Shown one piece after another: positions 39,669 to 48,680 of a DNA stretch of 64,000 nucleotides (its first letter is position 1; each line of letters begins with the position of its first letter). Made by a program: the position numbers and the translations under genes. The DNA is taken from contig QCDO01000003.1 in NCBI GenBank assembly GCA_003278735.1, positions 1 through 64,000 on the forward strand. The letters run 5' to 3'. The notes beneath the pieces were generated by a model. That model was not told the origin of the DNA, made no database searches, and saw only the letters and a program-made list of their open reading frames with translations. Source of the DNA: Prochlorococcus sp. AG-355-J09 (GTDB lineage: Bacteria > Cyanobacteriota > Cyanobacteriia > PCC-6307 > Cyanobiaceae).

Positions 39669-41459
39669 ATGTCGAATATTGACTTAAAAAGAAGAACAAA
39701 AATAGTAGCAACTATTGGCCCTGCAACTCAATCTGAAGAGATAATTACAAATTTAATTAAAGCTGGAGTAACTACATTCAGATTAAATTTCTCACATGGA
39801 GATCATAAAGATCATGCTGAGAGAATAAAAACCATAAGGGAAGTATCAAAAAAGTTAGATATAGATATTGGAATCTTGCAAGATCTTCAAGGACCTAAAA
39901 TACGATTAGGGCGCTTTAAGGATGGGCCCGTAAAAGTTAAAAAGGGTGATAAATTCACACTGACATCAAATGAAGTCGAATGTACAAATACTATTGCAAA
40001 TGTAACATACGATAAACTTTCTCAAGAAGTTAGCGAAGGTAAAAGAATACTATTAGATGATGGCAAAATAGAAATGATAGTAGAAAAAGTAGATATAAAA
40101 GGTAATCTTTTAGAATGTCTGGTAACTGTAGGGGGGGTTCTTTCAAATAATAAAGGTGTTAATTTCCCTGATGTTCAATTATCAGTAAAAGCATTAACAG
40201 AAAAAGATAAGGAGGATTTAAAATTCGGTTTATCTGAAGGAGTTGATTGGATAGCCTTAAGTTTCGTAAGAAATCCATCCGATATAAACGAGATTAAAGA
40301 TTTAATAAACAAAAATGGACATTCAACTCCTGTAGTTGCAAAAATAGAAAAATTTGAAGCAATTGATCAAATTGATACAGTATTACCCTTGTGTGATGGG
40401 GTTATGGTTGCAAGGGGTGATTTGGGAGTAGAAATGCCTGCTGAAGAAGTTCCTCTTTTACAAAAGGAATTAATAAGAAAGGCCAATACATTAGGTATCC
40501 CAATAATTACAGCGACTCAAATGCTTGATTCTATGGCTTCGAATCCAAGACCAACAAGAGCCGAAGTTAGTGATGTTGCAAATGCAATTCTTGATGGAAC
40601 AGATGCAGTAATGCTTTCAAATGAAACTGCAGTTGGAGATTATCCTGTAGAGGCAGTAAAAACTATGGCCACCATAGCAAGAAGAATTGAAAGGGATTAT
40701 CCACTAAAAGCTATTGATAGTCACTTACCTAGTACAATCCCAAATGCTATTAGTGCAGCAGTAAGTAATATAGCTAGACAACTTGATGCGGGAGCTATAA
40801 TCCCATTAACAAAATCAGGCTCCACTGCCCGAAATGTTAGTAAATTCAGACCACCAACACCCATATTGGCAACTACTACAGAGAGGAGTGTAGCGAGAAG
40901 ATTGCAACTTGTTTGGGGAGTTACCCCCATAGTAGTTAAAAATGATGAAAGAACTGCAAAAACTTTTAGTTTAGCTATGCAAATAGCTCAGGAAATGGGG
41001 ATCCTAAATCAAGGAGATTTAGTAGTTCAAACTGCAGGCACATTAACTGGTGTAAGTGGCTCTACAGATTTAATTAAAGTCGGTTTAGTAAGAAAGATTG
41101 TATCCAGAGGCATTTCAATAGGGGAAATAGGTGTTACAGGTAAAGCAAGAATAATAAAAAATAATTTAGATATGGCCCTAATTTGTCCAGGAGAAATATT
41201 ATTTGTTCCTGAGGAATTAATGAAAAATATTCCACTTAGTAAAAATATTGCGGGAATTGTTACGAACCAAAATATAAATGATGTTTATACTTTGTTTAAT
41301 AAAAATAATAAAAAAATTTCTACAATTTGTAATTTAGAAAATTTGGATAATCATCAAATTAGTAATGGCGACCTTATTACACTGCAGTTAAATGAAGGTG
41401 TTATATACATGGGGCAAATTGAAGATGATGATGCAATAGATAAATATAAATATGTCTAG
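39669..41459 (+). CDS. pyk: Pyruvate kinase
   Basis: Pyk makes pyruvate and ATP from phosphoenolpyruvate. The 596-residue protein has TKIVATIGPATQ at the start, the substrate/metal block VMVARGDLGVEMP near 253 and the TRAEVSDVANAILDG(T)DAVMLS signature near 300. A C-terminal extension from about residue 480 resembles the PEP-utilising mobile domain (GEIGVTGKARI, CPGEILFVPEE), as in other cyanobacterial and Bacillus forms. The 8-bp overlap with the next gene suggests coupling. Confidence 0.96.
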   Translation: MSNIDLKRRTKIVATIGPATQSEEIITNLIKAGVTTFRLNFSHGDHKDHAERIKTIREVSKKLDIDIGILQDLQGPKIRLGRFKDGPVKVKKGDKFTLTSNEVECTNTIANVTYDKLSQEVSEGKRILLDDGKIEMIVEKVDIKGNLLECLVTVGGVLSNNKGVNFPDVQLSVKALTEKDKEDLKFGLSEGVDWIALSFVRNPSDINEIKDLINKNGHSTPVVAKIEKFEAIDQIDTVLPLCDGVMVARGDLGVEMPAEEVPLLQKELIRKANTLGIPIITATQMLDSMASNPRPTRAEVSDVANAILDGTDAVMLSNETAVGDYPVEAVKTMATIARRIERDYPLKAIDSHLPSTIPNAISAAVSNIARQLDAGAIIPLTKSGSTARNVSKFRPPTPILATTTERSVARRLQLVWGVTPIVVKNDERTAKTFSLAMQIAQEMGILNQGDLVVQTAGTLTGVSGSTDLIKVGLVRKIVSRGISIGEIGVTGKARIIKNNLDMALICPGEILFVPEELMKNIPLSKNIAGIVTNQNINDVYTLFNKNNKKISTICNLENLDNHQISNGDLITLQLNEGVIYMGQIEDDDAIDKYKYV

Positions 41460-42684
41460 GAATATCTCAATTAAAGAAGCCTTAGGAATGGCCACAAAAA
41501 CCTTGGTTTCGAACAAATTGAGAAGTTCGCTAACAATGCTTGGGATTATTATAGGAAATGCATCAGTTATTACACTTGTTGGACTTGGAAGAGGTGCTCA
41601 AACATTAGCAAAAAACCAATTAAGTAATTTAGGTGCAAATGTTTTATTCATTGTTCCTGGAAATAATGACACAAGAAGAAGAGGTATTTCATTTCCTAAA
41701 AACTTAGTTTTAGAAGATGCATTAGCAATAAGCAATCAAGTACCTACAGTTAAAAAAGTTGCTCCTCAAATCTCTGCTAACGAAATAGTACAATCAAACT
41801 CTAAAAGCCTTAATATATCGATTGCTGGCGTCACTCCTGAATTTCTTGAAGTAAGAAGCTTTGAAGTAGATAAGGGAAGATTTTTATCAAAAAGTGATGT
41901 TACTAGTGCAAGAAGTTATGTTGTAATAGGTCCTGATCTCAAAGACGAATTTTTCAAAAATAAATCTTCATCACTTGGAAAAAAAATCAGAATTAAAGAC
42001 CACACTTATGAAATTATCGGAGTATTAAAACCAAAAGGTGCTGTATTTGGGAGTAATCAAGACAAAAATGCTTATATTCCATTAACCACCATGGTTAATA
42101 GGATCACGGGTAAGGACCCTACATATGGAGTAAGTTTAAGCTTCATTAGTGTTGAAGCGATAAATAAAAATGCAACAAGTGCCGCTAAATTTCAGATTAC
42201 TAACTTATTAAGGCAAAGACATAAAATAATCAGAGATGATGACTTTGCGGTTAGATCACAAGAAGATGCATTGAATATAGTAACCAATATTACAAGCGGA
42301 CTAACGTTTTTATTGGCTGGTATTGGGGCAGTATCTTTAGTGGTTGGAGGCATAGGAATAATGAATATTATGCTCGTTTCTGTAAGCGAAAGAACAGAAG
42401 AGATAGGACTTAGGAAAGCAATAGGAGCTAAACAGTCAGATATATTAATTCAATTTTTAATTGAGGCATTGATTTTATCTACAATTGGAGGATTAATTGG
42501 AACAACAACGGGATTATCAGGTGTTTTTCTTTTATCTCTGATAACACCACTTCCTGCATCAGTAGGAATTACAACTACTTTTTCCACCATGATCATTTCA
42601 GGATCAATTGGTTTAATCTTTGGCGTTTTACCTGCAAAAAGGGCTTCTAAATTAGATCCAATTGTTGCACTGAGAAGTTTATAA
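41452..42684 (+). CDS. MacB/FtsX-type ABC transporter permease
   Basis: The 410-residue membrane protein has the MacB topology. An N-terminal helix near 28-52 is followed by a large periplasmic domain (about 55-270) and three C-terminal helices. GGIGIMNIMLVSVSERTEEIGLRKAIGA near 305 is the FtsX-superfamily hallmark. It may export a lipid, peptide or glycolipid, like DevC or MacB. No ATPase or membrane-fusion partner is adjacent. It overlaps pyk by 8 bp. Confidence 0.9.
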   Translation: MSRNISIKEALGMATKTLVSNKLRSSLTMLGIIIGNASVITLVGLGRGAQTLAKNQLSNLGANVLFIVPGNNDTRRRGISFPKNLVLEDALAISNQVPTVKKVAPQISANEIVQSNSKSLNISIAGVTPEFLEVRSFEVDKGRFLSKSDVTSARSYVVIGPDLKDEFFKNKSSSLGKKIRIKDHTYEIIGVLKPKGAVFGSNQDKNAYIPLTTMVNRITGKDPTYGVSLSFISVEAINKNATSAAKFQITNLLRQRHKIIRDDDFAVRSQEDALNIVTNITSGLTFLLAGIGAVSLVVGGIGIMNIMLVSVSERTEEIGLRKAIGAKQSDILIQFLIEALILSTIGGLIGTTTGLSGVFLLSLITPLPASVGITTTFSTMIISGSIGLIFGVLPAKRASKLDPIVALRSL

Positions 42685-42699
42685 ATATAAATTCTAATA

Positions 42700-43272
42700 A
42701 TGCTCAATTTTTATAAATTAATTGAGATACTGGTGAGTTTTCAATCACTTGTAATAACATCAATGTTACCCGTTTATATTCCACTACCTTTTTTTATTTA
42801 TAAATCTACTAATAACTTCGAGTTGCCTATCACATGGCAAATTCCAACCGTAATTTTATTAACACTTACATTTCAAAAAAAAGTTGTTTTCAGAGCATTT
42901 TCTATATATATAATTTTGGGGTTATTTATATTTCCTGTCTTTCATCAAGGAGGTTCAATAGGTTATTTGCTCACTCCAAATTTTGGTTATTTATTAGGTT
43001 TATATCCATTAATCAAAATAATTGATGATTTAAATACTAAAAATAAAATAAACGTTGGAAACTTTTTAAAAAAAGGATTTATAGCAATAGGTGCTATGCA
43101 CATAACTGGAATATTCTACAACTTCATACAAATTATTTTCTACAGTCAATTCAATTTGTTTCTATATAATTTAGGGAGATATTCATTAGGTAAGATTGGA
43201 TATCATTTATTAATGCTTTTACCACTTTTATTACTTATTAAACCTATAGAACGCTTAAAACGTAGCAAATAA
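42700..43272 (+). CDS. BioY-like biotin transporter component
   Basis: The 190-residue protein is highly hydrophobic, with about five to six helices. The segment FPVFHQGGSIGYLLTPNFGYLLGLYP resembles the BioY substrate-binding subunit signature of ECF-type biotin importers. The C-terminal helix is followed by a basic tail. No energising ATPase or EcfT gene is adjacent, so it would use a shared module or act alone. Its stop overlaps the lspA start by one base. The call rests on one motif and topology. Confidence 0.7.
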   Translation: MLNFYKLIEILVSFQSLVITSMLPVYIPLPFFIYKSTNNFELPITWQIPTVILLTLTFQKKVVFRAFSIYIILGLFIFPVFHQGGSIGYLLTPNFGYLLGLYPLIKIIDDLNTKNKINVGNFLKKGFIAIGAMHITGIFYNFIQIIFYSQFNLFLYNLGRYSLGKIGYHLLMLLPLLLLIKPIERLKRSK

Positions 43273-43730
43273 TGATTAATAAATTACAAACAAAATTATA
43301 TTTTTTATCTTTAAGTTTTTTTATTGTTCTAATAGATCAATTTACAAAATATTTAATTATTTATAATAATAAATTATTTATTAATAAAGATTTTCTTTTA
43401 TTCAAATTAGATTTTGTAAAAAATTATGGGGCAGCTTTTAACATATTTAGTGGTAGTAGAATATTTTTATCTTTAATAAGTATTTTTTTTTCAATATTAC
43501 TAATTTATTTAATATTTAGCAAAAACACCTTAAACTTATTGGATCTATATTCTTATAGTTTTATTCTTGGGGGAACAATTGGTAATGGAATAGATAGGTT
43601 ATATAAAGGTTTCGTGGTTGATTTTATAAATCTAAATTTTATAAATTTTCCAGTATTTAATATTGCTGATATATCTATTAATATTGGTTTCATTTTTTTA
43701 CTTTATATCATTTTTAAAAATAATCGATAA
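43272..43730 (+). CDS. lspA: Lipoprotein signal peptidase
   Basis: LspA cleaves signal peptides from prolipoproteins within the membrane. The 152-residue protein has four hydrophobic segments. The two catalytic aspartates lie in GNGIDRLYKGFVVDF and in FPVFNIADISINIG. KNYGAAFNIFSG is the other conserved patch. It is very AT-rich. It lies in a tight rightward cluster, with bioY upstream (one-base overlap) and the GTPase gene starting one base after its stop. Confidence 0.94.
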   Translation: MINKLQTKLYFLSLSFFIVLIDQFTKYLIIYNNKLFINKDFLLFKLDFVKNYGAAFNIFSGSRIFLSLISIFFSILLIYLIFSKNTLNLLDLYSYSFILGGTIGNGIDRLYKGFVVDFINLNFINFPVFNIADISINIGFIFLLYIIFKNNR

Positions 43731-43731
43731 A

Positions 43732-45231
43732 ATGGATTACTTGAAATTAAAGTACTTAAAGTATATTGTATTAATATTATTTCTATATATTTTATTTTCG
43801 ATATTTATAAGAATTATAAATATTTATACACTTTTATTTTCGATAATAATTATATATATCTTTTATAATATTGATAAAAAATTATTCAAAAAAATAGTTT
43901 ATAAAGTTATATATAAAAATAAAAGAAATACCCTTTCATTTAAAAATAAATATGGTGCTGCCAAAATAAGTTTGGAAGGAATCGAGAAAATCAATAAAAA
44001 AATTAATGATAAAGTAAAAGTTGAATTGTTAAATTACCAAAAAAATAAACTAGAGACGCAATTAAAAACAGGAGACTATAAAGTTACTCTTTTTGGAGCA
44101 GGCTCTTCAGGAAAAACATCTATTGCAAGATCTTTATTGAAAAATATTGTCGGCCAAACTTCAGCAAAAATAGGTACAACAAAGCAAATTAATACCTATA
44201 AAATTCGTATCCCAATCTTAAAAAGAAACATTAATATAGTTGATACTCCAGGATTATTCGAACCATCTAAGTTAGGAGAAGAAAGAGAAAAAGAAACAAT
44301 TCTACAAGCATCTAATTCTGACTTAGTTCTCTTTGTGTTAGATCAAGACATAAATAAATACGAAAACTATTTAATTAAAGAATTATTGAAAATTGGAAAA
44401 AAAATAATAGTAGTTTTAAATAAGTGTGATTTAAGGTCTAGAGATGAAAATAACCTTATAAAAGAAAACATAATTTCTATAACTTCAGCTAAAAAAAATA
44501 AAATTTCAGTAGTTCAAACAATTGCAATACCTCAACAATCTCCTTATGTAAAATCAGATGCCTTAAATATAGTTCCAGAGGTAGGAAGTTTATTTAGAGA
44601 AATAATTGAAACGCTCGATAATAATGGGGAAGAGTTGTTGGCAGATAATATTCTTTTTCGCTCAAATAAATTAGGTATTAAAAGTAAAAATTTCGTACAA
44701 GAGCAAAGATATTTAATGTCAAATAAAGTAATTAATAAATACATGTGGATAACAGGTGGGGTAATACTAGTTAATCCACTTCCAGCAGTTGATTTTCTCA
44801 CTACTGCATCTGTTAACCTTCAAATGATAATGGAATTATCAAGGATATATGATATAAAGCTTACAAAAAAAGATGCAAAAGATTTATCGAAATCATTACT
44901 AAGCGCATTGGCTAAACAAGGAATACTCAAAGGAGGGCTCGCCATTCTTTCTCCCGCATTAGCTGCAAGTCTTACTAGTATATTAATATCTAAATCGATA
45001 CAATCAATTACAGCAGGCTGGTTAATAAGGATAGTGGGATTAAGTTTGATTGAATATTTTAAAAATGGGCAAGATTGGGGAGATGGAGGAGTTCAAGAAG
45101 TTGTAGATAATATCTACAGAATAAGTAAAAGAGAGGACATTTTAAATAATTTCGTAAAAGAAGCTATTTCAAAAATTGAGATAAAAAAATATCTTAAATC
45201 AAATAAAATTTTACCTCCATTTCCTATGTAA
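43732..45231 (+). CDS. GTPase with C-terminal DUF697 membrane domain
   Basis: A protein of about 499 residues with an N-terminal hydrophobic stretch (residues about 9-50). An Era-like GTPase domain follows: G1 GAGSSGKTS near 121, G3 DTPG near 170, G4 NKCD near 230. The C-terminal DUF697-type region (about 335-470) has hydrophobic helices around WITGGVILVNPLPAVDFL. The Gly-rich first motif and membrane helices suggest a membrane-attached regulatory GTPase; its partner is unknown. I chose ATG 43732, one base after lspA, rather than an upstream in-frame ATG inside lspA. Confidence 0.88.
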   Translation: MDYLKLKYLKYIVLILFLYILFSIFIRIINIYTLLFSIIIIYIFYNIDKKLFKKIVYKVIYKNKRNTLSFKNKYGAAKISLEGIEKINKKINDKVKVELLNYQKNKLETQLKTGDYKVTLFGAGSSGKTSIARSLLKNIVGQTSAKIGTTKQINTYKIRIPILKRNINIVDTPGLFEPSKLGEEREKETILQASNSDLVLFVLDQDINKYENYLIKELLKIGKKIIVVLNKCDLRSRDENNLIKENIISITSAKKNKISVVQTIAIPQQSPYVKSDALNIVPEVGSLFREIIETLDNNGEELLADNILFRSNKLGIKSKNFVQEQRYLMSNKVINKYMWITGGVILVNPLPAVDFLTTASVNLQMIMELSRIYDIKLTKKDAKDLSKSLLSALAKQGILKGGLAILSPALAASLTSILISKSIQSITAGWLIRIVGLSLIEYFKNGQDWGDGGVQEVVDNIYRISKREDILNNFVKEAISKIEIKKYLKSNKILPPFPM

Positions 45232-45361
45232 AATTTGATAATTGATCATTTAGATAAGCTCTAAAATCAAAGACAGTTATTAAAAGTAAATAAGCAACAC
45301 AAATTGCTATAGATATAAATCCTGTAATTATTGCAATAATTTTTGGTCTACCGAAATTCAT
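45224..45361 (-). CDS. Small single-helix membrane protein (45 aa)
   Basis: An uninterrupted ATG-to-TAG frame starts MNFGRPKIIAIITGF, has one hydrophobic helix (about residues 8-31) and ends with a polar RAYLNDQLSNFT tail. The positive patch before the helix and the acidic end look like a real small membrane protein. Its ATG overlaps the stop of the upstream decarboxylase (TAATG), typical of coupling. It fills the only gap between that gene and the GTPase, whose end it overlaps by 8 bp. I recall similar small cyanobacterial proteins but cannot name a family. Confidence 0.7.
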   Translation of the reverse strand: MNFGRPKIIAIITGFISIAICVAYLLLITVFDFRAYLNDQLSNFT

Positions 45362-46749
45362 TAATAAGCATCTAATAACTTCAAAAGTTCTTTAATATGT
45401 GAATCATTCGTATTGTAGTTTCCCATGACGACCCGTAAAAAATATTTACCTTTAAATTTAGGTCTTGAAAGCATAAAATTACTTTTCATTAGTTCATTAA
45501 CTTTAGTTCTTGTCCAGAAATCAGTATCTTTTGGTGCTAGTCCCTTTGGTAAGAATGAGACAATATGTAAAGGACCTGAAAATATTTCATATTTATTTTT
45601 ACTAATATTTTTTATAAAAAAGTCTTTTCTTTTTATTGATGATTTTAAAATATCTTCTATACCTTTCAGACCTAAAAAACGTAAACCTAGCCATAGTTTA
45701 ATAACTTCAGCGGGCCTTGAACCTTGTATGCCTATTTCTCCTCTGTTTACGATATCTTCATTAGATGATAGGTAGGGAAGTCCAGTAGAAAATGTATTTT
45801 CTAAAGTACTCATTTCTGAAACTAATAACAAAGATGATGTCTTTGTAATGCCAATAATTTTTTGAGGATTTATTGTTATCGAATTAGCCTGATTAATATT
45901 ATTTAAACCTCCTATTGGAATAGTAGTTACTGCAAAAATGCCTCCAATGGAGCCATCGATATGTAGCCATATATTTCTTTCTTTGCATATTACACTTATC
46001 TCTTTAATAGGATCAATTGCTCCTCTTACAGTTGTACCTAGGGTGGCAACTATCGCGAAGATCTTTTTATTATCAATGCAACATTTATCTATAGTTTTTC
46101 TAAGATTATGTATATCCATACAACCATTATTATCAGTTTTAATCCTGACAAGATTTGATTCATTAAGACCCATTATTCTTGTGCATTTAATAAATGATGA
46201 ATGAGCATCTTCACTAACAAGTAATACAGAATTGGGATCTGAACCTAATCCAGAATTATGTCTAGCTGCAATAAGTGCATTCAAATTACTTAATGTGCCT
46301 CCGCTAGCTGCTATACCTCCAGAAGAATCATTAAATCCTATTTTCTTTGCAAACCATTTGCATAAGGATTCCTCTAGCAAAGTAACACTTGGAGACAACT
46401 CGTAAGCAAGAAGATTATTATTTAAACCAGCAGCAATTAAATCTCCCATAATAGAAAAAATCAAAGGTGGGGGATCAAGATGAGCTAGAGAGCCGGGATG
46501 AACTGGATTAAATGAATTATTCAGAAGAGATTGAATCTCAGAAAACAAATCTTCTGTAGAATTACCTTCCTCATTGGGCATTAAGCACTTGAAATTCTCA
46601 TCAAGTGGCAATGGACCAAATTTCTCGGCTTTAGAGAACCAGTCACAAAGAATTTGAGTCGCTCTGTTTAGGAGAGTAATTAAGTTATCATTAGTCCCTA
46701 AATACGAAGGGAAGTATATATCTTTTTTGTGAATTAAATCTTCAGTCAT
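45361..46749 (-). CDS. PLP-dependent group II amino acid decarboxylase
   Basis: The 462-residue fold-type I PLP enzyme resembles glutamate, aromatic or 2,4-diaminobutyrate decarboxylases. Landmarks are VHPGSLAHLDPPP near residue 80, GIAASGGTLSNLNALIAAR near 144 and WLHIDGSIGG near 262. The PLP lysine lies in INPQKIIGITKTSS near 297. The residue before that lysine is Gln; most members have His there, so substrate class is uncertain. It is divergent from tadA (43-bp gap) and followed by a tiny membrane protein. Confidence 0.87.
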   Translation of the reverse strand: MTEDLIHKKDIYFPSYLGTNDNLITLLNRATQILCDWFSKAEKFGPLPLDENFKCLMPNEEGNSTEDLFSEIQSLLNNSFNPVHPGSLAHLDPPPLIFSIMGDLIAAGLNNNLLAYELSPSVTLLEESLCKWFAKKIGFNDSSGGIAASGGTLSNLNALIAARHNSGLGSDPNSVLLVSEDAHSSFIKCTRIMGLNESNLVRIKTDNNGCMDIHNLRKTIDKCCIDNKKIFAIVATLGTTVRGAIDPIKEISVICKERNIWLHIDGSIGGIFAVTTIPIGGLNNINQANSITINPQKIIGITKTSSLLLVSEMSTLENTFSTGLPYLSSNEDIVNRGEIGIQGSRPAEVIKLWLGLRFLGLKGIEDILKSSIKRKDFFIKNISKNKYEIFSGPLHIVSFLPKGLAPKDTDFWTRTKVNELMKSNFMLSRPKFKGKYFLRVVMGNYNTNDSHIKELLKLLDAY

Positions 46750-46792
46750 CAGATAAGATATCTATTAATAATTTTATTCTCAATATTTGTAA

Positions 46793-47308
46793 ATGAGGTA
46801 TATTTTTGAAAATCTAAATAGTAATTATGATAAACAGAAAGGATTAAATATTTCAAATTACAAAAATTGGATGAATTCCATTTTAAGAAGATCAGAAGAA
46901 ATTGGAAAAGTTGAGTTGCCAATATGTTCAATAATTTTAGATGAGAAAGGAAGATGTATTGGAAGAGGGGTTAACAGGAGAAATATAAATAAAGATCCAT
47001 TAGGTCATGCTGAATTAATGGCACTAAGGCAGGCATCTCTAATAAAAAATGATTGGAGATTTAATGAATGTATTATTATCACAAATTTAGAACCTTGTAC
47101 TATGTGTGCTTCGGCACTTATTCAAGCAAGGATGGGTAAAGTTGTTTTTGGTGCCTACGATAAGAAAAGAGGTGGATTGGGCGGCTCAATTGACTTATCA
47201 AAGCATAAAAGTTCTCATCACAAAATGGAAATCGTAGGAGGTATTTTAGAAGACGAATGTAGTCAAATCTTACAACTTTGGTTTAAAAAGTTGAGGAGTC
47301 AAAAATAG
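46793..47308 (+). CDS. tadA: tRNA-specific adenosine deaminase
   Basis: TadA converts A34 to inosine in tRNA-Arg(ACG). The 171-residue cytidine-deaminase-fold protein has the catalytic GHAELMAL (His72, Glu74) and zinc cysteines in EPCTMCASALIQAR near residue 101. GAYDKKRGGLGGS follows. An N-terminal extension of about 25 residues precedes the usual WMxxxL start; no nearer ATG suits. It overlaps the convergent aminotransferase gene by 26 bp. Confidence 0.93.
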   Translation: MRYIFENLNSNYDKQKGLNISNYKNWMNSILRRSEEIGKVELPICSIILDEKGRCIGRGVNRRNINKDPLGHAELMALRQASLIKNDWRFNECIIITNLEPCTMCASALIQARMGKVVFGAYDKKRGGLGGSIDLSKHKSSHHKMEIVGGILEDECSQILQLWFKKLRSQK

Positions 47309-48467
47309 AATATTTTTTTAACTCAGTATCAAATAGGTTTAATAATCTGTCTACATTCTCTTCACTTGAGTTAAAGCCCATTAATCCTATGCGCCATACC
47401 TTACCAGACAATTCTCCGAGTCCATTTCCTATTTCTATTCCAAAGTTTCTTAAAAGATGATTTCTAAAACCATCTCCATCAACAGCAGGTGGGATCTTAA
47501 CTGTTGTGAGAGTCGGCAATCGATAATCCTCTGATACATGTAATTCCATGCCAAGACTTTCTAAGCCATTCCAAAGTTTCTTCGCATTAGTATTATGCCT
47601 ATCCCAAACATTCTCTAAACCTTCATTTGCAATTAATCGTAAACCTTCTCGAATAGCAAAATTCATATTTACAGGGGCAGTGTGATGGTAAACGCGATCA
47701 GAACCCCAATATTTATTTAAAAGAGATAAATCTAAATACCAGTTGGGAACTTTTGTTTTTCTTGAACTTAGTTTATCTTCAGCTCTGCTATTCATTGTAA
47801 AAGGACTTAATCCAGGCGGGCAGCTTAATCCTTTCTGACTACAACTATAAGCTAAATCTATTTTCCAATCATCTATTAATAGTTCTAAAGCCCCAAGGGA
47901 AGTAACTGCATCAACTAAAAACAAGCAGTTATTTTTTCTACATAAATCACCAATTCCATCAAGAGGTTGTAAAACTCCACTAGATGTTTCAGCGTGAACA
48001 ATAGCAAATATAGCTGGTTTTTTAGTCTCTATTTCATACTTGATTTCTTCATAAGAAAAAGATTCACCCCAAGGTTTTTCCATGACAGATAAATCTGCTT
48101 TATATCTAGTTGCCATATCAACTAGTCTGTCTCCGAAATATCCTTTTTTAGCGATAAGGATTTTTTCTCCTTCCTCTATAAAATTAGCTATTGAAGCTTC
48201 CATGGCTGCACTTCCAGTACCACTCATAGGAAGAGTCATACGATTATTACATTGCCAGGTATATCTTAGAAGTTTTTGAACATCAGACATCAACGAAATA
48301 TATGCTTCATCTAAATGACCAATTGGATTTAGGGAAAGAGCATTTAGAACTTCTGGATGTGCGTTTGAAGGACCAGGACCTAATAAAAGTCTAGAGGGAA
48401 CATAAGTCTTTGAGAAATGAGGTAAATTCTCTTCATTTAAAGGCGAAATAAGTTTTGCTTCTGTCAA
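47283..48467 (-). CDS. Serine/alanine-glyoxylate aminotransferase
   Basis: A class V PLP aminotransferase of 394 residues. Motifs include RLLLGPGPSNAHPEVLNAL near the start, MSGTGSAAMEASI near 85, VDAVTSLGALEL near 175 and the PLP lysine in SCSQKGLSCPPGLSPF near 211. In cyanobacteria such enzymes move amino groups to glyoxylate made by photorespiration. Whether serine or alanine is the donor cannot be decided here. It is divergent from glnA across a 213-bp regulatory gap. Confidence 0.9.
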   Translation of the reverse strand: MTEAKLISPLNEENLPHFSKTYVPSRLLLGPGPSNAHPEVLNALSLNPIGHLDEAYISLMSDVQKLLRYTWQCNNRMTLPMSGTGSAAMEASIANFIEEGEKILIAKKGYFGDRLVDMATRYKADLSVMEKPWGESFSYEEIKYEIETKKPAIFAIVHAETSSGVLQPLDGIGDLCRKNNCLFLVDAVTSLGALELLIDDWKIDLAYSCSQKGLSCPPGLSPFTMNSRAEDKLSSRKTKVPNWYLDLSLLNKYWGSDRVYHHTAPVNMNFAIREGLRLIANEGLENVWDRHNTNAKKLWNGLESLGMELHVSEDYRLPTLTTVKIPPAVDGDGFRNHLLRNFGIEIGNGLGELSGKVWRIGLMGFNSSEENVDRLLNLFDTELKKYSIFDSSTF

Positions 48468-48617
48468 AGCATTACATTCAATTACTTTTAAATTAAACTA
48501 ATTTCGCCACATAAGCGATATTTATTTAAAGAAATTCATTCAATTTAAATATTTAAGTAAACAAATATTAAACTTATGACTTGAAACACTAAAAGAAGAC
48601 ATCAAGTCTTAAAAAAA

Positions 48618-48659
48618 GTTACTATTGATACATAACAAGAATCATCAAGTTATTAATTT
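48618..48659 (+). promoter_or_regulatory. Candidate NtcA-activated promoter of glnA
   Basis: GTT-N8-TAC at 48618-48631 matches the NtcA consensus GTA-N8-TAC at five of six fixed bases. A TAN3T-type -10 box (TAATTT, 48654-48659) lies 22 bp downstream, the standard class II spacing for nitrogen-control promoters in cyanobacteria. The glnA ATG is at 48681. The site is inferred from pattern and spacing only. Confidence 0.55.
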
Positions 48660-48680
48660 CATATAAGGTATTAAAAAATT

